From Latrodectus hesperus (Eukaryota; Arthropoda; Arachnida; Araneae; Theridiidae): a DNA stretch of 64,000 nucleotides. The DNA lies in assembly GCA_037975125.1 (NCBI GenBank), contig CM075852.1:3098714-3162713 (forward strand), read 5' to 3'. The first letter of the stretch is position 1, and every line of letters begins with the position of its first letter. The notes beneath the pieces were generated by a model. That model ran no database searches, was not told the origin of the DNA, and saw only the letters and a program-made list of their open reading frames with translations. The position numbers were made by a program, and so were the translations under genes. Positions 1-11,747 of this stretch are shown piece after piece.

Positions 1-3000
1 ATCACACCTTCCTAGAAAGCTTTAATGTTTTAGGGTAACTCTGATGTGATTATATACATATATATTCATTATAATTTAGTCGAATGGGTAAAGTTTAAAA
101 AATATCTTTTTGCTTATAATTGTAATTCCTACTTTTGTATAATAATGTTTTTACATGCCTGGTGGGTTTAATCATCACCCTCTATAGCTATTATACTGGC
201 TATACTGGTTTACTACTACTAGCTATACTGGATTAATACTACAGGTTTCATCATATCCTGTAGAAATGTTTAATGTTTTGATATGATGAGACTGTTTGTG
301 TGATGATACTATGTACATGTATATTCACATCGAAATAAGATTATATTTTGTAATTCAAAATTATAGTAACATTATTGAAAAAATGATATTCTTTCATTGT
401 ATTTTCAAAAAAAATTAAGGAATGTATTAATTATAAGGCTGGAAACTTTCTTCTTATTTTTAAGATAAAGCTAATTTTGTAATATATTCGTGCTTAATAT
501 TATGATATAAGTGTCATATTATCAAACATGAATATGTTGAATGTTTAGCCTTAGGGTAGAAATTAGCAGTAAGAAAATTTCTACTCTTTCAATAAACAAA
601 CATAATTTCTCAAATTTTCTTGAAAATATACAACGGTCGAAAATCAATATTACAAGAAATTTGCCAATTTGAAACTTAATTAAATGGGAACTAGTTTTTG
701 AAAGTTCTGTTAATGTGTATTTTTCAAAAGACCCATTAAATTAAAATTACAAAAAAAAAAGATTTTGATAATATATTGATTAATTTAAAATATTACATTA
801 TGAGAATTTTTAATATAAGAAAAACTAGTAAAAAATATTTTAAGTAAAAAATGCAATCAGTATTAAAGGTTTTTAACAATTTATTTATTTACGAACATGA
901 CAAATAAAATGAAGAACTTACTTTATTGAATGTATATAAATTTATACAATAAAACAATAATGCATTTACCTTTGATTTTAATCTAAAATTTTTGCTGTAG
1001 TCATTGAATATGATGCCACTTGATTTCTCTGAAACATTTTCACATTCCTTGACAATAAAACAATCATGGTCTCTGAAGAACTAGACAGTAGAGGCAAATT
1101 CACCTAGATGTCATGTTAGAACATTATGACCTTTACCAGCTGAAGAAAACTTTGTGAAACCTAAAACAATTAATTTAAGCTATTTACAGTGTGTTAAATA
1201 AATGTCAAATAATTGAATTACATGTTTTACTTTTATTTATTATTAAATTTGAAGAATACTTTGATAAAATTAATTTTATATTACGAAATTCGGACATTTA
1301 AATATGCAAAATTTAGAATATGAATTTATCGAGGACTTAAAAATTTGTCAATTTCTTAATTTTGCTTAAAGTGTTTAGCACCTAGTGTTCTCGGAAATTT
1401 CAAACAGTAGAATTTTTTTCGTTAACTTAAACTCCACGATTCTAGTACATGTATAAATACTTGTATCAATTTTAATTATTTGTATTAACTATAGGGGCAA
1501 CTGAATACCTATATGCCAGACCAAGCCTTGATATAGTAAACTTCAGCTACCAAACTTATCGTATATTTTTACTATCATTACTGCTGTTTTCCTAATAATA
1601 ATGTAAAATTTGAGGAATCAATAAAATATTTCCAACTGAAGCAATTTAATGTAAACATATCTATATTTTATTTTTTAATTATTTCTATTTGATTTTATTT
1701 TATATTATGCATTTCAAAATTAAATTAATTTTTGAATATTTCTTATAAATGATTTTTGGCTATGCAACATATCTTAGACTAGTCTTAGGATCAACAATTT
1801 ACATGTTTCTTCCTTGATGTATTTGTAATTTAAACTAAAATGTGGGTGTTTAATTTTGAGTTACATGTTTTCCTACTGTTTGTGATACTAAACAATAATT
1901 AAATAGTGAAGAGTATTTCAATCCAAAGTTTCCTGGTATAATTATAATAGAATAAAATAGTATTGATAAGTGAAAGTGAATATCACTTCTTTTGTAAACA
2001 TAATATAAATATTATATTTAATGTAATTTTCTTATAATTTATAAAAATTTCTAATATTTTCTCACGTTTAAAACTGTTTTAATTTGAAAGACATGATAAA
2101 AAAACTAGCAATTTGTATTCAGTTGTAGTTACCTATCTGTATGAACTGGAGATCCGAGAAAAAATATAAAATTATAGTTTAAATACTTATATATATATTT
2201 TTTTGTTTTTATATAATGTGTGTTAACGAATGTGTGAAAAAATAGAGAAAAAAATCTTGTTATTTATAATTAAATTTCAACTTTAGAATAGTCACATTGT
2301 TTATAAGGTTTTTGAACGAACAAGTACCAATAAAGACATTTTTTAAGAGCTAATTTAAAAGATGAATAATTAAAGCAAAATGTAACAAATTTATAAAGAA
2401 TTAAACAGCAATGACTATTTAACTAAGATATTTTTTGACATCATAATTAAAATCTCAAATAGATAGCATAAATTTGCTTCTTATTTGAAAAACTCAAATG
2501 CATGAGATTTTTTGCCGATGATTTTTTTAAATAGCTAAACTCTAACAGAAAATTTACAAGAAATGTAAAACTGGTTTTCATGAAAATAATATAATAAAAC
2601 ATGAGTGGAAATAATTGTTAAATACTTTTGGGTAACAAAATTCTAAAAACGTGTAAGATATATATCTGCTTAAAATAAAGGAGTTTAAAACAAAAAAATA
2701 TTTGTATAATTTTAATCAAATGTCTTGGTGGATGTATGTTTGTAATCGCTTAGGTTCTAAATACAAAAATCTGTTTAATTTAATTATTTTTACTGAATAT
2801 ATCTATTCGTTGACTGTCGTAAGAGTTTTATTGTAACAATATCTGACTAGAAAACTTTTAATTTCTACAGATTTCATAAAATAATTTTAATTATTTTCTA
2901 ACTTTTATTTACTCTACTTACATTATTTATATATTGACATACACTGGTTGTCATTTTCTCGGTAAACAAATGTAAAAATATCTTAAATCAGATTCAGAAA

Positions 3001-4090
3001 TTAACATGAATAAATAGTGTTATACTCACAGGATATTAAGTCTCTCTGTGGAATTACAGATCTAGCAATTAAGTTGAAGAAAATTGTTTTTATAAATTAC
3101 AATAATTCCAATGTATAACTTTGAAATTATTGTAATTTATGAAAAATTTTTTTGTATAACTTACTTTTTGTTTGTTGCAGACGTCACTAAAGAGCTATTG
3201 CTTAAATTCTATTCATTATATTCCTTTGTTTTAATAAAAATTATAAATCTTAAGTCTTTAAGGTTTGCCTTTCTCCAGTATTATCATATATATTTTAGTT
3301 CAATAAAGGAATTTTCTGAGTATTTGTGATCGAATAACAGAAACACATTTAGAAATCTTCCTATAGTAATAATCTATGGATTCTGGTGAAATAATAATTA
3401 TTTCAGCCAATAATAAAATTGAATTTTATAAAAATGTTATTAAAATTTTAAGAGAATGAAATTTGCTACTTGTTACTTCCTACATTTAATACACATATGA
3501 TTGATGCATATCATGTTGAGACTATTTTTATGTTTAAAAGAGCCTATCTAAATTGCACATTTCTATTATTTTCTTTGTTGCTTTTTTACCGAAATCGTCA
3601 GTTGAAATATCTAATTTCAGACAAGAGTTACAGAATTCTAAATTACATAATTAATTCTAAACTTATTGCATAAAGATATGCATCAAAATTTTAAACTACG
3701 ACCAATTAAAAAAACGTATCCTATAATCCAATTCTTGAATTCCACAATTAAATTTTATTATTGTATAATAGAATTTAATTAATAAAATTGTGATTGTATA
3801 ACAATATAATTTATTGCAGTTAAAGGTGTCAATCGTTGAATAGTTTTACAGTTTTCGACAATAAATGCCCTAAGCGAGTGTCTAAATATAATTTTCTTTA
3901 AGAAAGCTATAAAGTTATAAATAATGAGATTATAAGTTCATATTTTTATTGATTATCTTTGACATGGATTAAATTTAGCTTACGATATGAATTAACATCA
4001 AAAAATAATACGCAAATATGTTGTTTATTAAATAAGATTTTTTTGATATTTTTGAAATTCAGTTTTAAAACGAGTGATATATGAGAAGAA
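1..4090. other. A+T-rich intergenic or intronic DNA, nothing recognised
   Basis: There are only short chance reading frames with A+T-rich composition, no conserved protein motif, no tRNA-like box and no terminal repeats that I could pair. Confidence 0.6.
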
Positions 4091-4130
4091 TACCTGGTAA
4101 AAATACGAAAGAAAACTAAGCAAACAGCTT

Positions 4131-4190
4131 TGTTGGTTGGCTTGGTTTGTCACTCAATGATCTTTTTTTACACAAGAGAACTAATTGGAC
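4131..4190 (-). repeat. 3' fragment of tRNA-headed SINE (family A)
   Basis: The stretch TTGGTTTGTCACTCAATGAT... with CACAAGAGAACTAATTGGAC matches the 3' half of the complete SINE at 8696-8878. The tRNA head is missing, so it is a truncated copy in reverse orientation. Confidence 0.6.
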
Positions 4191-4369
4191 AAAATAAATG
4201 ATTTGGAAAAACTTTTTAAAGGCTAAGTTTTAAGCAGTTAGATATAAATATTTAATGATATTCATTAAACACAATAAATTTGTAGTTTATTAATCTGTCT
4301 TATACGTATTTACTTTACTAAACATTCTTTTCCAAAAAAAAATAATATTACATAGTTTCAGAGTTAATA

Positions 4370-5692
4370 AAGGGTGTTTTTTTCGAGGTATAGAAGTTTA
4401 AGTTGACATTACTTTCCAAGATGGCGATCGATTTAACAGCTGTCAAGTGATTTATTCTCAGTTTAGTTTGGCAATTCATCATGAATAGACTCACGCCTGA
4501 ACAACGCTTTCAAATTGTGCTATTTTATTTCGAAAATAATGGTTCTGTGCGGAATACGTATCGCGCATTACGTCCATTTTATCGTCGACAAAATCGTCCA
4601 TCAGAGCAGTTAATTCGATTAACCATGGAACGTTTTCACGCCACGTTTACTCTAACTGATAACTCGCATCCCCAGAGACGCCGTACTGTGCGTACAGAAA
4701 AAGGTATTGCTACTGTAGAGCGTAGCATTGAGGAAGACTAGAATGAGTCCATCCGCCATCGAGCACAGGAATTGGATCTGTGTTCATCCACTTTATGGAA
4801 GATTATGTGGAAGGATCTTGGTTTGCGTGCTTACAAAATCCAACTCGTGCTAGAATTGAAGCCAAACGATCATCAAGCAAGGCGTAGATTCGTCAAATGG
4901 GCCCAAAACGAGATTGCCGTTGTTCTCGATTTCCATAAGCGAATTTTGTTTAGCGATGAAGCGCACTTCTGGTTGAATGGTTACGTCAACAAACAAAACT
5001 GCCGCATTTGGAATGAAGCTAATCCACAAGTGTATGTCGAAACACCGTTACATCCAGAAAAACTGTTTGGTGCGCTTTATGGGCTGGTGGAATAATTGGT
5101 CCGTACTTCTTCAAAAACGATGATGGACACAACATTACAGTCAATGGTGATCGGTATAGAGCCATGATTACTAACTTTTTCATTCCTGAATTGAAAAATC
5201 ATGATGTGGTTCCAACAAGCTGTGGGACAACAAGCGGGGAGCTGTGGTTCCAACAAGAGGGCGCAACATGTCACACAGCTCGTGCCACAATCGATTTATT
5301 GAAAGACACGTTTGGTGACCGCCTAATTTCACGTTTTGGACCTGTAAATTGGCCTCCAAGATCTTGTGATTTAATGCCGCTAGACTATTTTCTGTGGGGC
5401 TATGTAAAGTCATTGGTCTATGCGGATAAGCCACAAACGCTTGACCATTTGGAAGACAGCATTCGCCGTGTTATTGATGATATACGGCCACAAATGTTGG
5501 AAAAAGTCATCGAAAATTGGACGTCCAGATTAGACTACATCCGAGCCAGCCGTGGCAGTCATATGCCAGAAATCATATTTAAAATGTAATGCCACAAGAT
5601 TATCTTTCGAATAAAAAAATTCATGTCAATCGAATAATACATCGTTGTTTTATTGCAATTTAAAGTTATATACCTCGAAAAAAAACACCCTT
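4370..5692 (+). mobile_element. Tc1/mariner-superfamily transposon, full-length but inactive
   Basis: The element is bounded by TA dinucleotides (4368-4369 and 5693-5694) and inverted ends AAGGGTGTTTTTTT CGAGGTATA that agree for over 20 bases apart from one T-run length difference. It holds one transposase gene in plus orientation and is about the normal length for an autonomous member. It lies in otherwise featureless A+T-rich DNA. Confidence 0.92.
4481..5589 (+). pseudogene. Transposase pseudogene (IS630-Tc1-mariner, DDE type)
   Basis: The reading starts MNRLTPEQRFQIVLFYF with an N-terminal helix-turn-helix and ends MPEIIFKM. Catalytic-core blocks FSDEAHFWLNGYV (4960s), WFQQEGATCHTA (about 5244-5280) and PRSCDLMPLDYFLWGYVKS (about 5356-5413) are clear. 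It is broken by an in-frame TAG at 4739 and a one-base frameshift near 5070, after which the frame stays open to 5589. The second catalytic aspartate reads E (QQEG where DG is usual), and about a dozen extra codons near 5210-5245 interrupt the block before it, flanked by a repeated 15-mer. This copy cannot make active enzyme. Confidence 0.9.
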
Positions 5693-6626
5693 TATAAAAT
5701 TTTTGTGATATATATATTTTAGGAAAAAATAGAATATATAACTAGGAAATTTAAGTTTTCCAAATATTATGCTCTAGTTATATAATTAAATATTTTAACA
5801 CATACCACTAAAATTCAACCATTAACTTAACATTTACCAACATAAAACGAGATACCGGAAGTCTGGAAACAGAGCAATAGAGTAAAATCTGCAGACAAAT
5901 GGCTCGCTCTTGAAGTGTGAACCGACTTCCCAAAGACATACCGAAAATCATTTAAGCATCCATTTTCATGAAAATAATCACTTTTCATAATCATTTTCAT
6001 GCATTTAAGCACTTTTTAATATAAGTAGCATTAATGTGAAAGTTGGTAAGTTGTATCAAAACTACGCATTCATTCCACTTCCGATCTACATTACCATTTC
6101 CGATATCCATTCAAATGCAGTCTTATTACAATCAGTTTGAGATAATGAATGTTAAGTTTGTGCTATTATTTGCGTGTGAATCATCATATATTTTCTATTG
6201 AAAAGCTTTTGAGTTTAATTGATTTTATATATAAGCCCATTGTTTTGCAATCATTTGTTTGCATTTCTTTATGTATAAATCAAATTTCAAAACAAAATAT
6301 AATTTTATAGTAATGATACTTACACTAAAAAAGAAACCGTTTAATGATCAATTTACTATAACTTCATAATTTATTTTTCTCACTTCCAAACTTTCAATTT
6401 CAAATTCAAAAAGTAATGTAAAATTTTGTTTAGAAGGAAAAGTTAAAGAAATTTTTATCAAGTAAAAATGATACGAATACATATTTACAGCAAGGTATTA
6501 ACAGAATTATCAAAATATTATTTATTTGATATCAATAATGATATTGCTGATAATTATTTTTCTGCTGTTGAGTTAAAGCTCTCATTATTAAAAATAAAAA
6601 AAATGTGGTAGCAAACGATAACAAAA

Positions 6627-6634
<8 letters not shown>

Positions 6635-6695
<61 letters not shown>
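6635..6695. repeat. (TA)n microsatellite
   Basis: About 30 uninterrupted TA units. Confidence 0.97.
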
Positions 6696-6697
<2 letters not shown>

Positions 6698-6996
6698 CAT
6701 TCTACATACATCTATTTCATTCTTTTCTGTTCATAAATAGTGAAAAATAATAACCAGTTAAGAGTAATAACTACAAAGTAATGTGAATATATTTCAAATA
6801 AATACGCCTTTGTTTTTTTAAAGTTATTGCGTGCAGTAAATATTTCAACATATTCCTATCTTTTTTTTGGCGATTAAAGTAGAACAGAATATATTTAATT
6901 GATAATGTCGAAACTGTTGCAAATATAATTATTTGCTTTTGAATTCAAGTCTGTCAAGTTTGTCAAACAGGTTATGATTAAGACACATTGTGCAAT

Positions 6997-7055
6997 CAGA
7001 TTATTCCACTCTTTCATTATAAAAATAATTTATAATGAAAGAGTGGAATAATCTG
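6997..7055. repeat. Perfect hairpin, 25-bp arms
   Basis: Arms 6997-7021 and 7031-7055 are exact reverse complements, separated by nine bases. The arms have mixed composition (CAGATTATTCCACTC...), so this is not a simple AT palindrome. Confidence 0.93.
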
Positions 7056-8189
7056 TAGAAAATAAAGAAAAATATTAAGATGTGAATTTCAAAATATAAA
7101 TAGTTTTTTTTCTCTTTTATTTAACAAAAGTTTTTCAGTGTGTGAGTAATGTTTCATTAAATGTGAAATTTCATAATGACAAGAATTCTTGTTAACTTCC
7201 GTATTGAAAATCCAATCTTAATGGCTACAAAAAAATATAGTTTCTTCTATTTTCATTATGTTTAATATTTACTTTTCATGATTTCTTATCTTTTAGACGA
7301 AAAACGCTTCTTTACCTTTGTTAAGATAGGAAAAAACATTCTTTGTGAAAATAGTCTGTGATACATTTCTTACTATTCAATGCCAAACTTAAGCGAAGTA
7401 GGGTTTAAAACTCATGTAAATAATGATGTAAAAGTCAGTACAACTATATTTCAAAAACTGCATATTTTATCCAAAGATATATTTTAGATTTATTCTCATT
7501 CTGTTAATTGAAAGATAAAAAAATATGATTGGCTACTAATTATGAGTTTAAAAATAACATTTATATTTAACTGAAATTATTTTTCTTTCATTCTGTAATC
7601 TAGCAAATCATTTTGAACTGAATCAATCCTTTATAATTCTAGTATAATTATAGAATCTAAACTTTATAAAAAGCCTGGATAATACCATAGTTATCCTACT
7701 TATCCTTATTTAATCCTTGCCAGCCGTCCAATAAATACTATTTCAAGTAGAGGGTAATGTATTTATGTAAGTTTCTAAATTTTGGTAATCTTTTTACTTT
7801 TATTTGAAAATAAAATTGATGTTTCCTTATATATTAAAACTTGTGAAGAAAAGCATGAATATGGTTTTAGTACATATAGTCAAATATTTTTGTAATATAA
7901 ATGATTTCTTTTTTGATATTTATTAAAGTTTCTATTTAACTCTTTGTTTTTGAATCAAATTTGATATAATTTTAAATGATTTTTAAAGTTTATTCATTTA
8001 TTTTTTGTCACATTAAGCCGATTTAAAGTTATGTTAATTATTTAAACTTTTGAAAAAATGTTGGTAAAGAAGCATATATTCATATTTCATTAGATAAAGA
8101 CTCAAAATGTTAGATTATTAGAAATAACACACAATAAAGATTCGTGAGAAAAAAGTTTTTTTATGTTTGAGAACTCTACAATTGTTTAA

Positions 8190-8530
8190 AAATCTTCGTT
8201 ATAACCTTCTCACACTGGGAGATGAGCGAAATAAATTGCTGATTGTTTAAACGCCTTGAAGTCACTTAGACTTCTGAAAATGTTGAGGTTGAAGGGAATG
8301 AAAGAACCGATTCCTCTGCCAAATCCACTGCTGAGGAGGATATCAGCCATTATATTAAGTTCACCTTTTGCGAGATTTCTTCCCGAGCCAAAACAAAATT
8401 GAATAAGGTTTCGAAAACCCCTCCCAACTACTTTTGATATTTTGCAAAATATCTGGTGGGATCTTCGCAACTTAGTCTGCGATTCCCCCGCATTACTTTT
8501 TCACGCTTCTTGAGTGACCACACAATAGCC
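8190..8530. other. Locally GC-richer unidentified sequence, split by a SINE
   Basis: Base composition is clearly less A+T-rich than its surroundings, and an 86-codon minus-strand frame (8210-8470) runs through it. The sequence resumes after the SINE insertion at 9066-9230. I do not recognise a protein. It may be an old transposon or pseudogene remnant. Confidence 0.3.
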
Positions 8531-8542
8531 CTCATTTTAAAG

Positions 8543-9055
8543 TTTTTTTTTATTTTTATTTATTCCCACCTCCCAATGGCGGGCACACTGGGGTGACGAA
8601 CCCTATGCCACAACAAGGCCAGAAACTGCTACTCATTTGTCGTTACCCAGCGGGCACCTGTGAACCAAGTCACGGAGGCGAGTAGCGTTACCCGCTTTGG
8701 TTTGGTTTGTTTGTCGCTCAACGGTCATTTTTTTTGCACACGAGAGCTAATTAGACCAGGACCTACGGTTTAAAGTTGATTCCGAACCACTACAAACATC
8801 CATGCCCAAGGTGGGATTCGAACCCACGAACTGTTGAACCGAAGGCAAGAGCGCTAACCATTCGGCTGCCAGCTCGGCTAGCGTTACCCGCGCCATACCA
8901 CCACAAACCCGTTTTTAGGGCGGTCCACATTCATACCACATCACAGAAGAAAGGACAGAGAAACACAGAGAAGGAAAGAAACATCCATGCCCGAACCGGG
9001 ATTCGAACCCAGGACCACAGGAGTCAGGAACGCTAACCACTCAGCCATCAGTCAG
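8543..9055 (-). repeat. tRNA-headed SINE (family B), interrupted by a second SINE
   Basis: On the minus strand the head carries A-box TGGCTGAGTGGTTAGCG and B-box GGGTTCGAATCCC, followed by a body with GGGCATGGATG and an A/T-rich tail (8543-8565 region). Target-site duplication CTCATTTTAA occurs at 8531-8540 and 9056-9065. Without the nested insert the SINE is about 317 bp. There is no acceptor-stem pairing, so it is not a functional tRNA gene. Confidence 0.85.
8696..8878 (-). repeat. tRNA-headed SINE (family A), nested insertion
   Basis: This 183-bp element in reverse orientation has an A-box-like TGGCAGCCGAATGGTTAGCG, a perfect B-box GGGTTCGAATCCC, and a tail of AAACAAACCAAACCAAA. A 13-bp target duplication TAGCGTTACCCGC lies at 8683-8695 and 8879-8891. 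It sits inside the family B SINE and is therefore younger than it. Confidence 0.9.
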
Positions 9056-9261
9056 CTCATTTTAAGTAGGGTCAAAAATATACACCGAGTGCCATTGGTG
9101 CGCAGATGACATGGCTTCCCGTACTTTTATTTTGCTATGTCTAAATTTTAGCAAGGACGAGGCCATGAGGGAGCCTCATCTTTTTTTAGATTTTTTGGAT
9201 ATTTTCGGATTCTATTTGATCGCTTAGCACTGCTGGATTGTCCTGAGAGTAGCAACAACAA

Positions 9262-9560
9262 CAGACTTGGACCTGGTTGGTGAGGGCGTCGTTCCCATTA
9301 TCGAAAGGTAGTGAGTTCGAATCCCGGCTGACCGAAGATCCGTCGGGTTCGCTAATGGCGGCTGGAGCAAAATAAAACTGGGCGTGGTCGCAATATCTTC
9401 CAAGTGAAATGATACCTCTGGAGGTGGCAGGCCAAATATTGGGTGTCTTCTGCAGGGTCCCTGCTTCAAATTCAGGAAGACTCCACCCAGCTGCTTCTAT
9501 CTGACTGGTTGAGCCCAAGGACTGGGTACAGGGAAGCATCCTGGTGCAACAACATCAGAC
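9262..9560 (+). repeat. tRNA-headed SINE (family C)
   Basis: It has an A-box-like TGGTTGGTGAGGGCGTCG and B-box GAGTTCGAATCCC near 9310-9325, then a body containing GTGAAATGATACCTCTGG and TCTGCAGGGTCCCTGCTTC, and a CAACAACA tail. The same body recurs at 27690-27945. CAGACTT at 9262-9268 and 9556-9562 may be a short target duplication, but the boundary is uncertain. Minus-strand reading frames across it are fortuitous. Confidence 0.7.
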
Positions 9561-9764
9561 TTCTGACTGATATGATGAACTGGTTATGATAAAGATTTTT
9601 GAGTTATGCCCCATTTTACTGTTTTCATCATATTTGTTAGTACAATTTCTTGTTAGGTACAAAGTAAGTTAATATGAGGTTAATGGAAATAATAATGTAT
9701 AACACATATTACCTTTAGTGGTAACATGTTATACATTATACATTATTAATATTGTGTTACATAT

Positions 9765-10365
9765 TGTTACAAATTTATAAATAATGATTATATTTGTCTT
9801 AAAATATCTCAGACAGAACAGAAATTCTCACATTTTGGGCAAAAATTGCGGTATTTAGACGTGCTGTAGTTTAAAAGCGGATTTCCTAATGATTTGGCGA
9901 CTTGGCGACAGTTGGCGAGATTCTTGGCGACTTGGCGACGGTTGGCGATATTTTTGGCGACTTGGCAAGAAATCGATACTTCTGGAAACATCCATCACCT
10001 AAGCTCTAGGACCAATATTTTTCGAGATAGCCTAGAAGCTTCCAGAACCTTGGCGAAATTGGTAGATTTCTCCGCCAAGTCAGGTATAAATACCGCAGCC
10101 CGACATGGTAGAGTCAGTTTTGTGAAGACAGTCAGTTAGTGCAGACGATTAGTTGTGACTGCTAGTTGTTCTCTGTCTGAGGTATTTGAGACCTGTGATT
10201 AGAAGCTGTTTCTTATTATATCTGACGAATTGTAGCTGTATAATTGTGATTGTTACAGCGGGAATTTCGTTTATCTAGTGAGATTTTTACGAATAAAAGT
10301 CTTGTTTCATTAAGTGGTTGCTTTATTCAACTCTCAATCGACACGAACCCGTGAAGCTCGGTACA
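9765..10365 (+). mobile_element. Solo LTR of an LTR retrotransposon (copy 1)
   Basis: A 601-bp unit begins TGTTACAAATTTATAA and ends GCTCGGTACA, with 4-bp ATAT on both sides (9761-9764, 10366-10369). It has promoter architecture: a TATA motif GGTATAAATACC at about 10083-10094 and an AATAAA polyadenylation signal at about 10293, both in plus orientation. An equal-length copy sits at 26695-27295 in reverse. No gag-pol interior is attached, which fits LTR-LTR recombination. The 4-bp duplication is typical of Ty3/Gypsy-like elements. Confidence 0.88.
9893..9967 (+). promoter_or_regulatory. TTGGCGA tandem motif array in LTR promoter
   Basis: Seven exact TTGGCGA words and one variant (TTGGCAA) lie in about 75 bp, mostly spaced 8-10 bases apart, around 115 bp upstream of the TATA motif. 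Further inverted or direct copies occur near 10051 and 10073. It may be a multimeric transcription-factor site of the retrotransposon; the factor is unknown. Confidence 0.6.
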
Positions 10366-10369
10366 ATAT

Positions 10370-10430
10370 ATTCAATAAGTATTTTATTTATCCACACATT
10401 TGGTGTGGATAAGTAAAATACTTATTGAAT
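10370..10430. repeat. Near-perfect hairpin beside the LTR
   Basis: The 28-base arms 10370-10397 and 10403-10430 differ at one position and are separated by five bases. It starts five bases past the LTR end. Confidence 0.93.
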
Positions 10431-10788
10431 TTATCAATTCTGAATGAGGTAAATGCATTTCATTATGACTATGAGAAATTTATAAAAGCACAAATCTTCA
10501 AAAAAGATAATGCAGTCACAAAAGGAAATTCTGGAAAAGAAATTTGTATAGGGAGGTGGTCAAAAAAAGTATCTGTCAAATATTTTTATTACATTTGATT
10601 ATTTATAAAAATATTTAAATTTGAAGTTTCGCTGAGGAGCCATTGACCATTGCTGTAAGATTTAAGAAGGATCAGAAGCCATTGAAAATAATATAGAGCA
10701 GAACCTTTTATACCATTTAGTGCCTTAGCCGACTGCGTTCCTTTCGTTATTAGTTGAATTTTACATAAGCATAACTAGGATTCTCTCT

Positions 10789-11182
10789 AGCTCTAGTGGC
10801 TCAGTAGCTTCACGCCGCTTCCCGTAAGCTCAGCAAAGTGAAGCATCATTTGCCGCGGGCAGTGGTTGGGAGGGTGACCACGGTGTAATCTCCTTCACTG
10901 GGTTCCTGGAACACCGTGGGTTGGGGACGTGTCCACGTTAATCTGTGACGTCCAAAGTCCTTCCGCTAGTGTGGCGGGGATGTGGAGAGGAGGGTGCCAG
11001 ATCAGGTATGGCCTCGTCACCTGACCGTGGTTCAAAATCACGAGGTACCTTAAAAAGAGCAAAGTCGTACTTTCATCTTCGTGGTGCTCTGATCCAAACG
11101 AAAGACGCTCTCTATTGACTTAATTTGCTCTGCCAAAGGCATAGCGAGCTTGGCTTGTCCAAGTGTCATAAGCAACAACAAC
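10789..11182 (+). repeat. 5S rRNA-related SINE (SINE3-like), complete copy
   Basis: A 394-bp element has a 12-bp target duplication AGGATTCTCTCT at 10777-10788 and 11183-11194. The head has a tRNA-A-box-like TGGCTCAGTAG at about 10797. From about 10830 it resembles the 5S rRNA internal promoter: TAAGCTCAGCAAAGTGAAGC (A-box region) and TTGGGAGGGTGACCAC near 10867 (5S C-box TTGGATGGGTGACCGC). The 3' end is CAACAACAAC. Further partial copies lie at 28281 and 54618. The 5S origin is a by-eye alignment. Confidence 0.65.
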
Positions 11183-11254
11183 AGGATTCTCTCTTCCCTC
11201 TCAGCAATAAGTAAATTTAAAATTAAGATGCTTTTTTAATATTTAAATATCCTA

Positions 11255-11336
11255 CTCAATATGCTTTAATAATAATTATACAATATCCACAATAATTATT
11301 TTAGATATTGTGTAATTATTATTAAAGCATATTGAG
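11255..11336. repeat. Near-perfect hairpin, 33-base arms
   Basis: Arms 11255-11287 and 11304-11336 are reverse complements with one mismatch, separated by 16 bases. Confidence 0.92.
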
Positions 11337-11747
11337 GTGTTTTCTCTTATTACTGAATTTTGTTACTTATGTTATAGAAAGTAATAATTATATATTAAGA
11401 TGAGAGAGAATCCGTAAAATATTCATATTTTATTAAAGTTTCTTATTAATGTTCAGAATTATTTTTAAACGCTTTAACCTAATACTTTTATTTCAATAAA
11501 CAAATAAAGCCAATAACGCAATAGGCGCTAGTATTTGTTAATATTATGTAATATGTGTGTGCTACTAAATAATATTATTTCACATGCTGTATTTCACACC
11601 GTAAATGCACGCTGTGTTCACACATATAATATTCTTAAGTATCTCAACATCCAATGCATCTAGTCTTTCTAGTAGACTTTTACAGGATAGTGGGCAATAT
11701 TAGCATGTTGCATGGGAAAAAAACATGGAAAACATTCAATCATTCAT

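Larger units (their letters stand above)
5694..8190. other. A+T-rich intergenic DNA
   Basis: No gene or transposon was recognised. It contains a (TA)n run at 6635-6695 and a perfect 25-bp-arm hairpin at 6997-7055, listed separately. Confidence 0.55.

Noticed and set aside
6635..6695. CRISPR-like periodic repeat
   Set aside because: Simple dinucleotide microsatellite in a eukaryotic genome. No spaced repeat array occurs anywhere in the window.
8810..8878. tRNA genes at 8810-8878, 8990-9055 and 23541-23630
   Set aside because: A- and B-boxes are good, but acceptor stems do not close, tails and target duplications are SINE-like, and the sequences recur as SINE copies.
8776..9036. 86-codon plus-strand frame
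   Set aside because: It runs across two SINE heads and their junction. Apparent motifs such as RWDSNPR are translated B-boxes.
9809..9991. Minus-strand frame with repeated QVAKNLAN units, also at 27069-27251
   Set aside because: It is the antisense translation of the TTGGCGA array in the two solo LTRs. The period and both locations are explained by the LTR.
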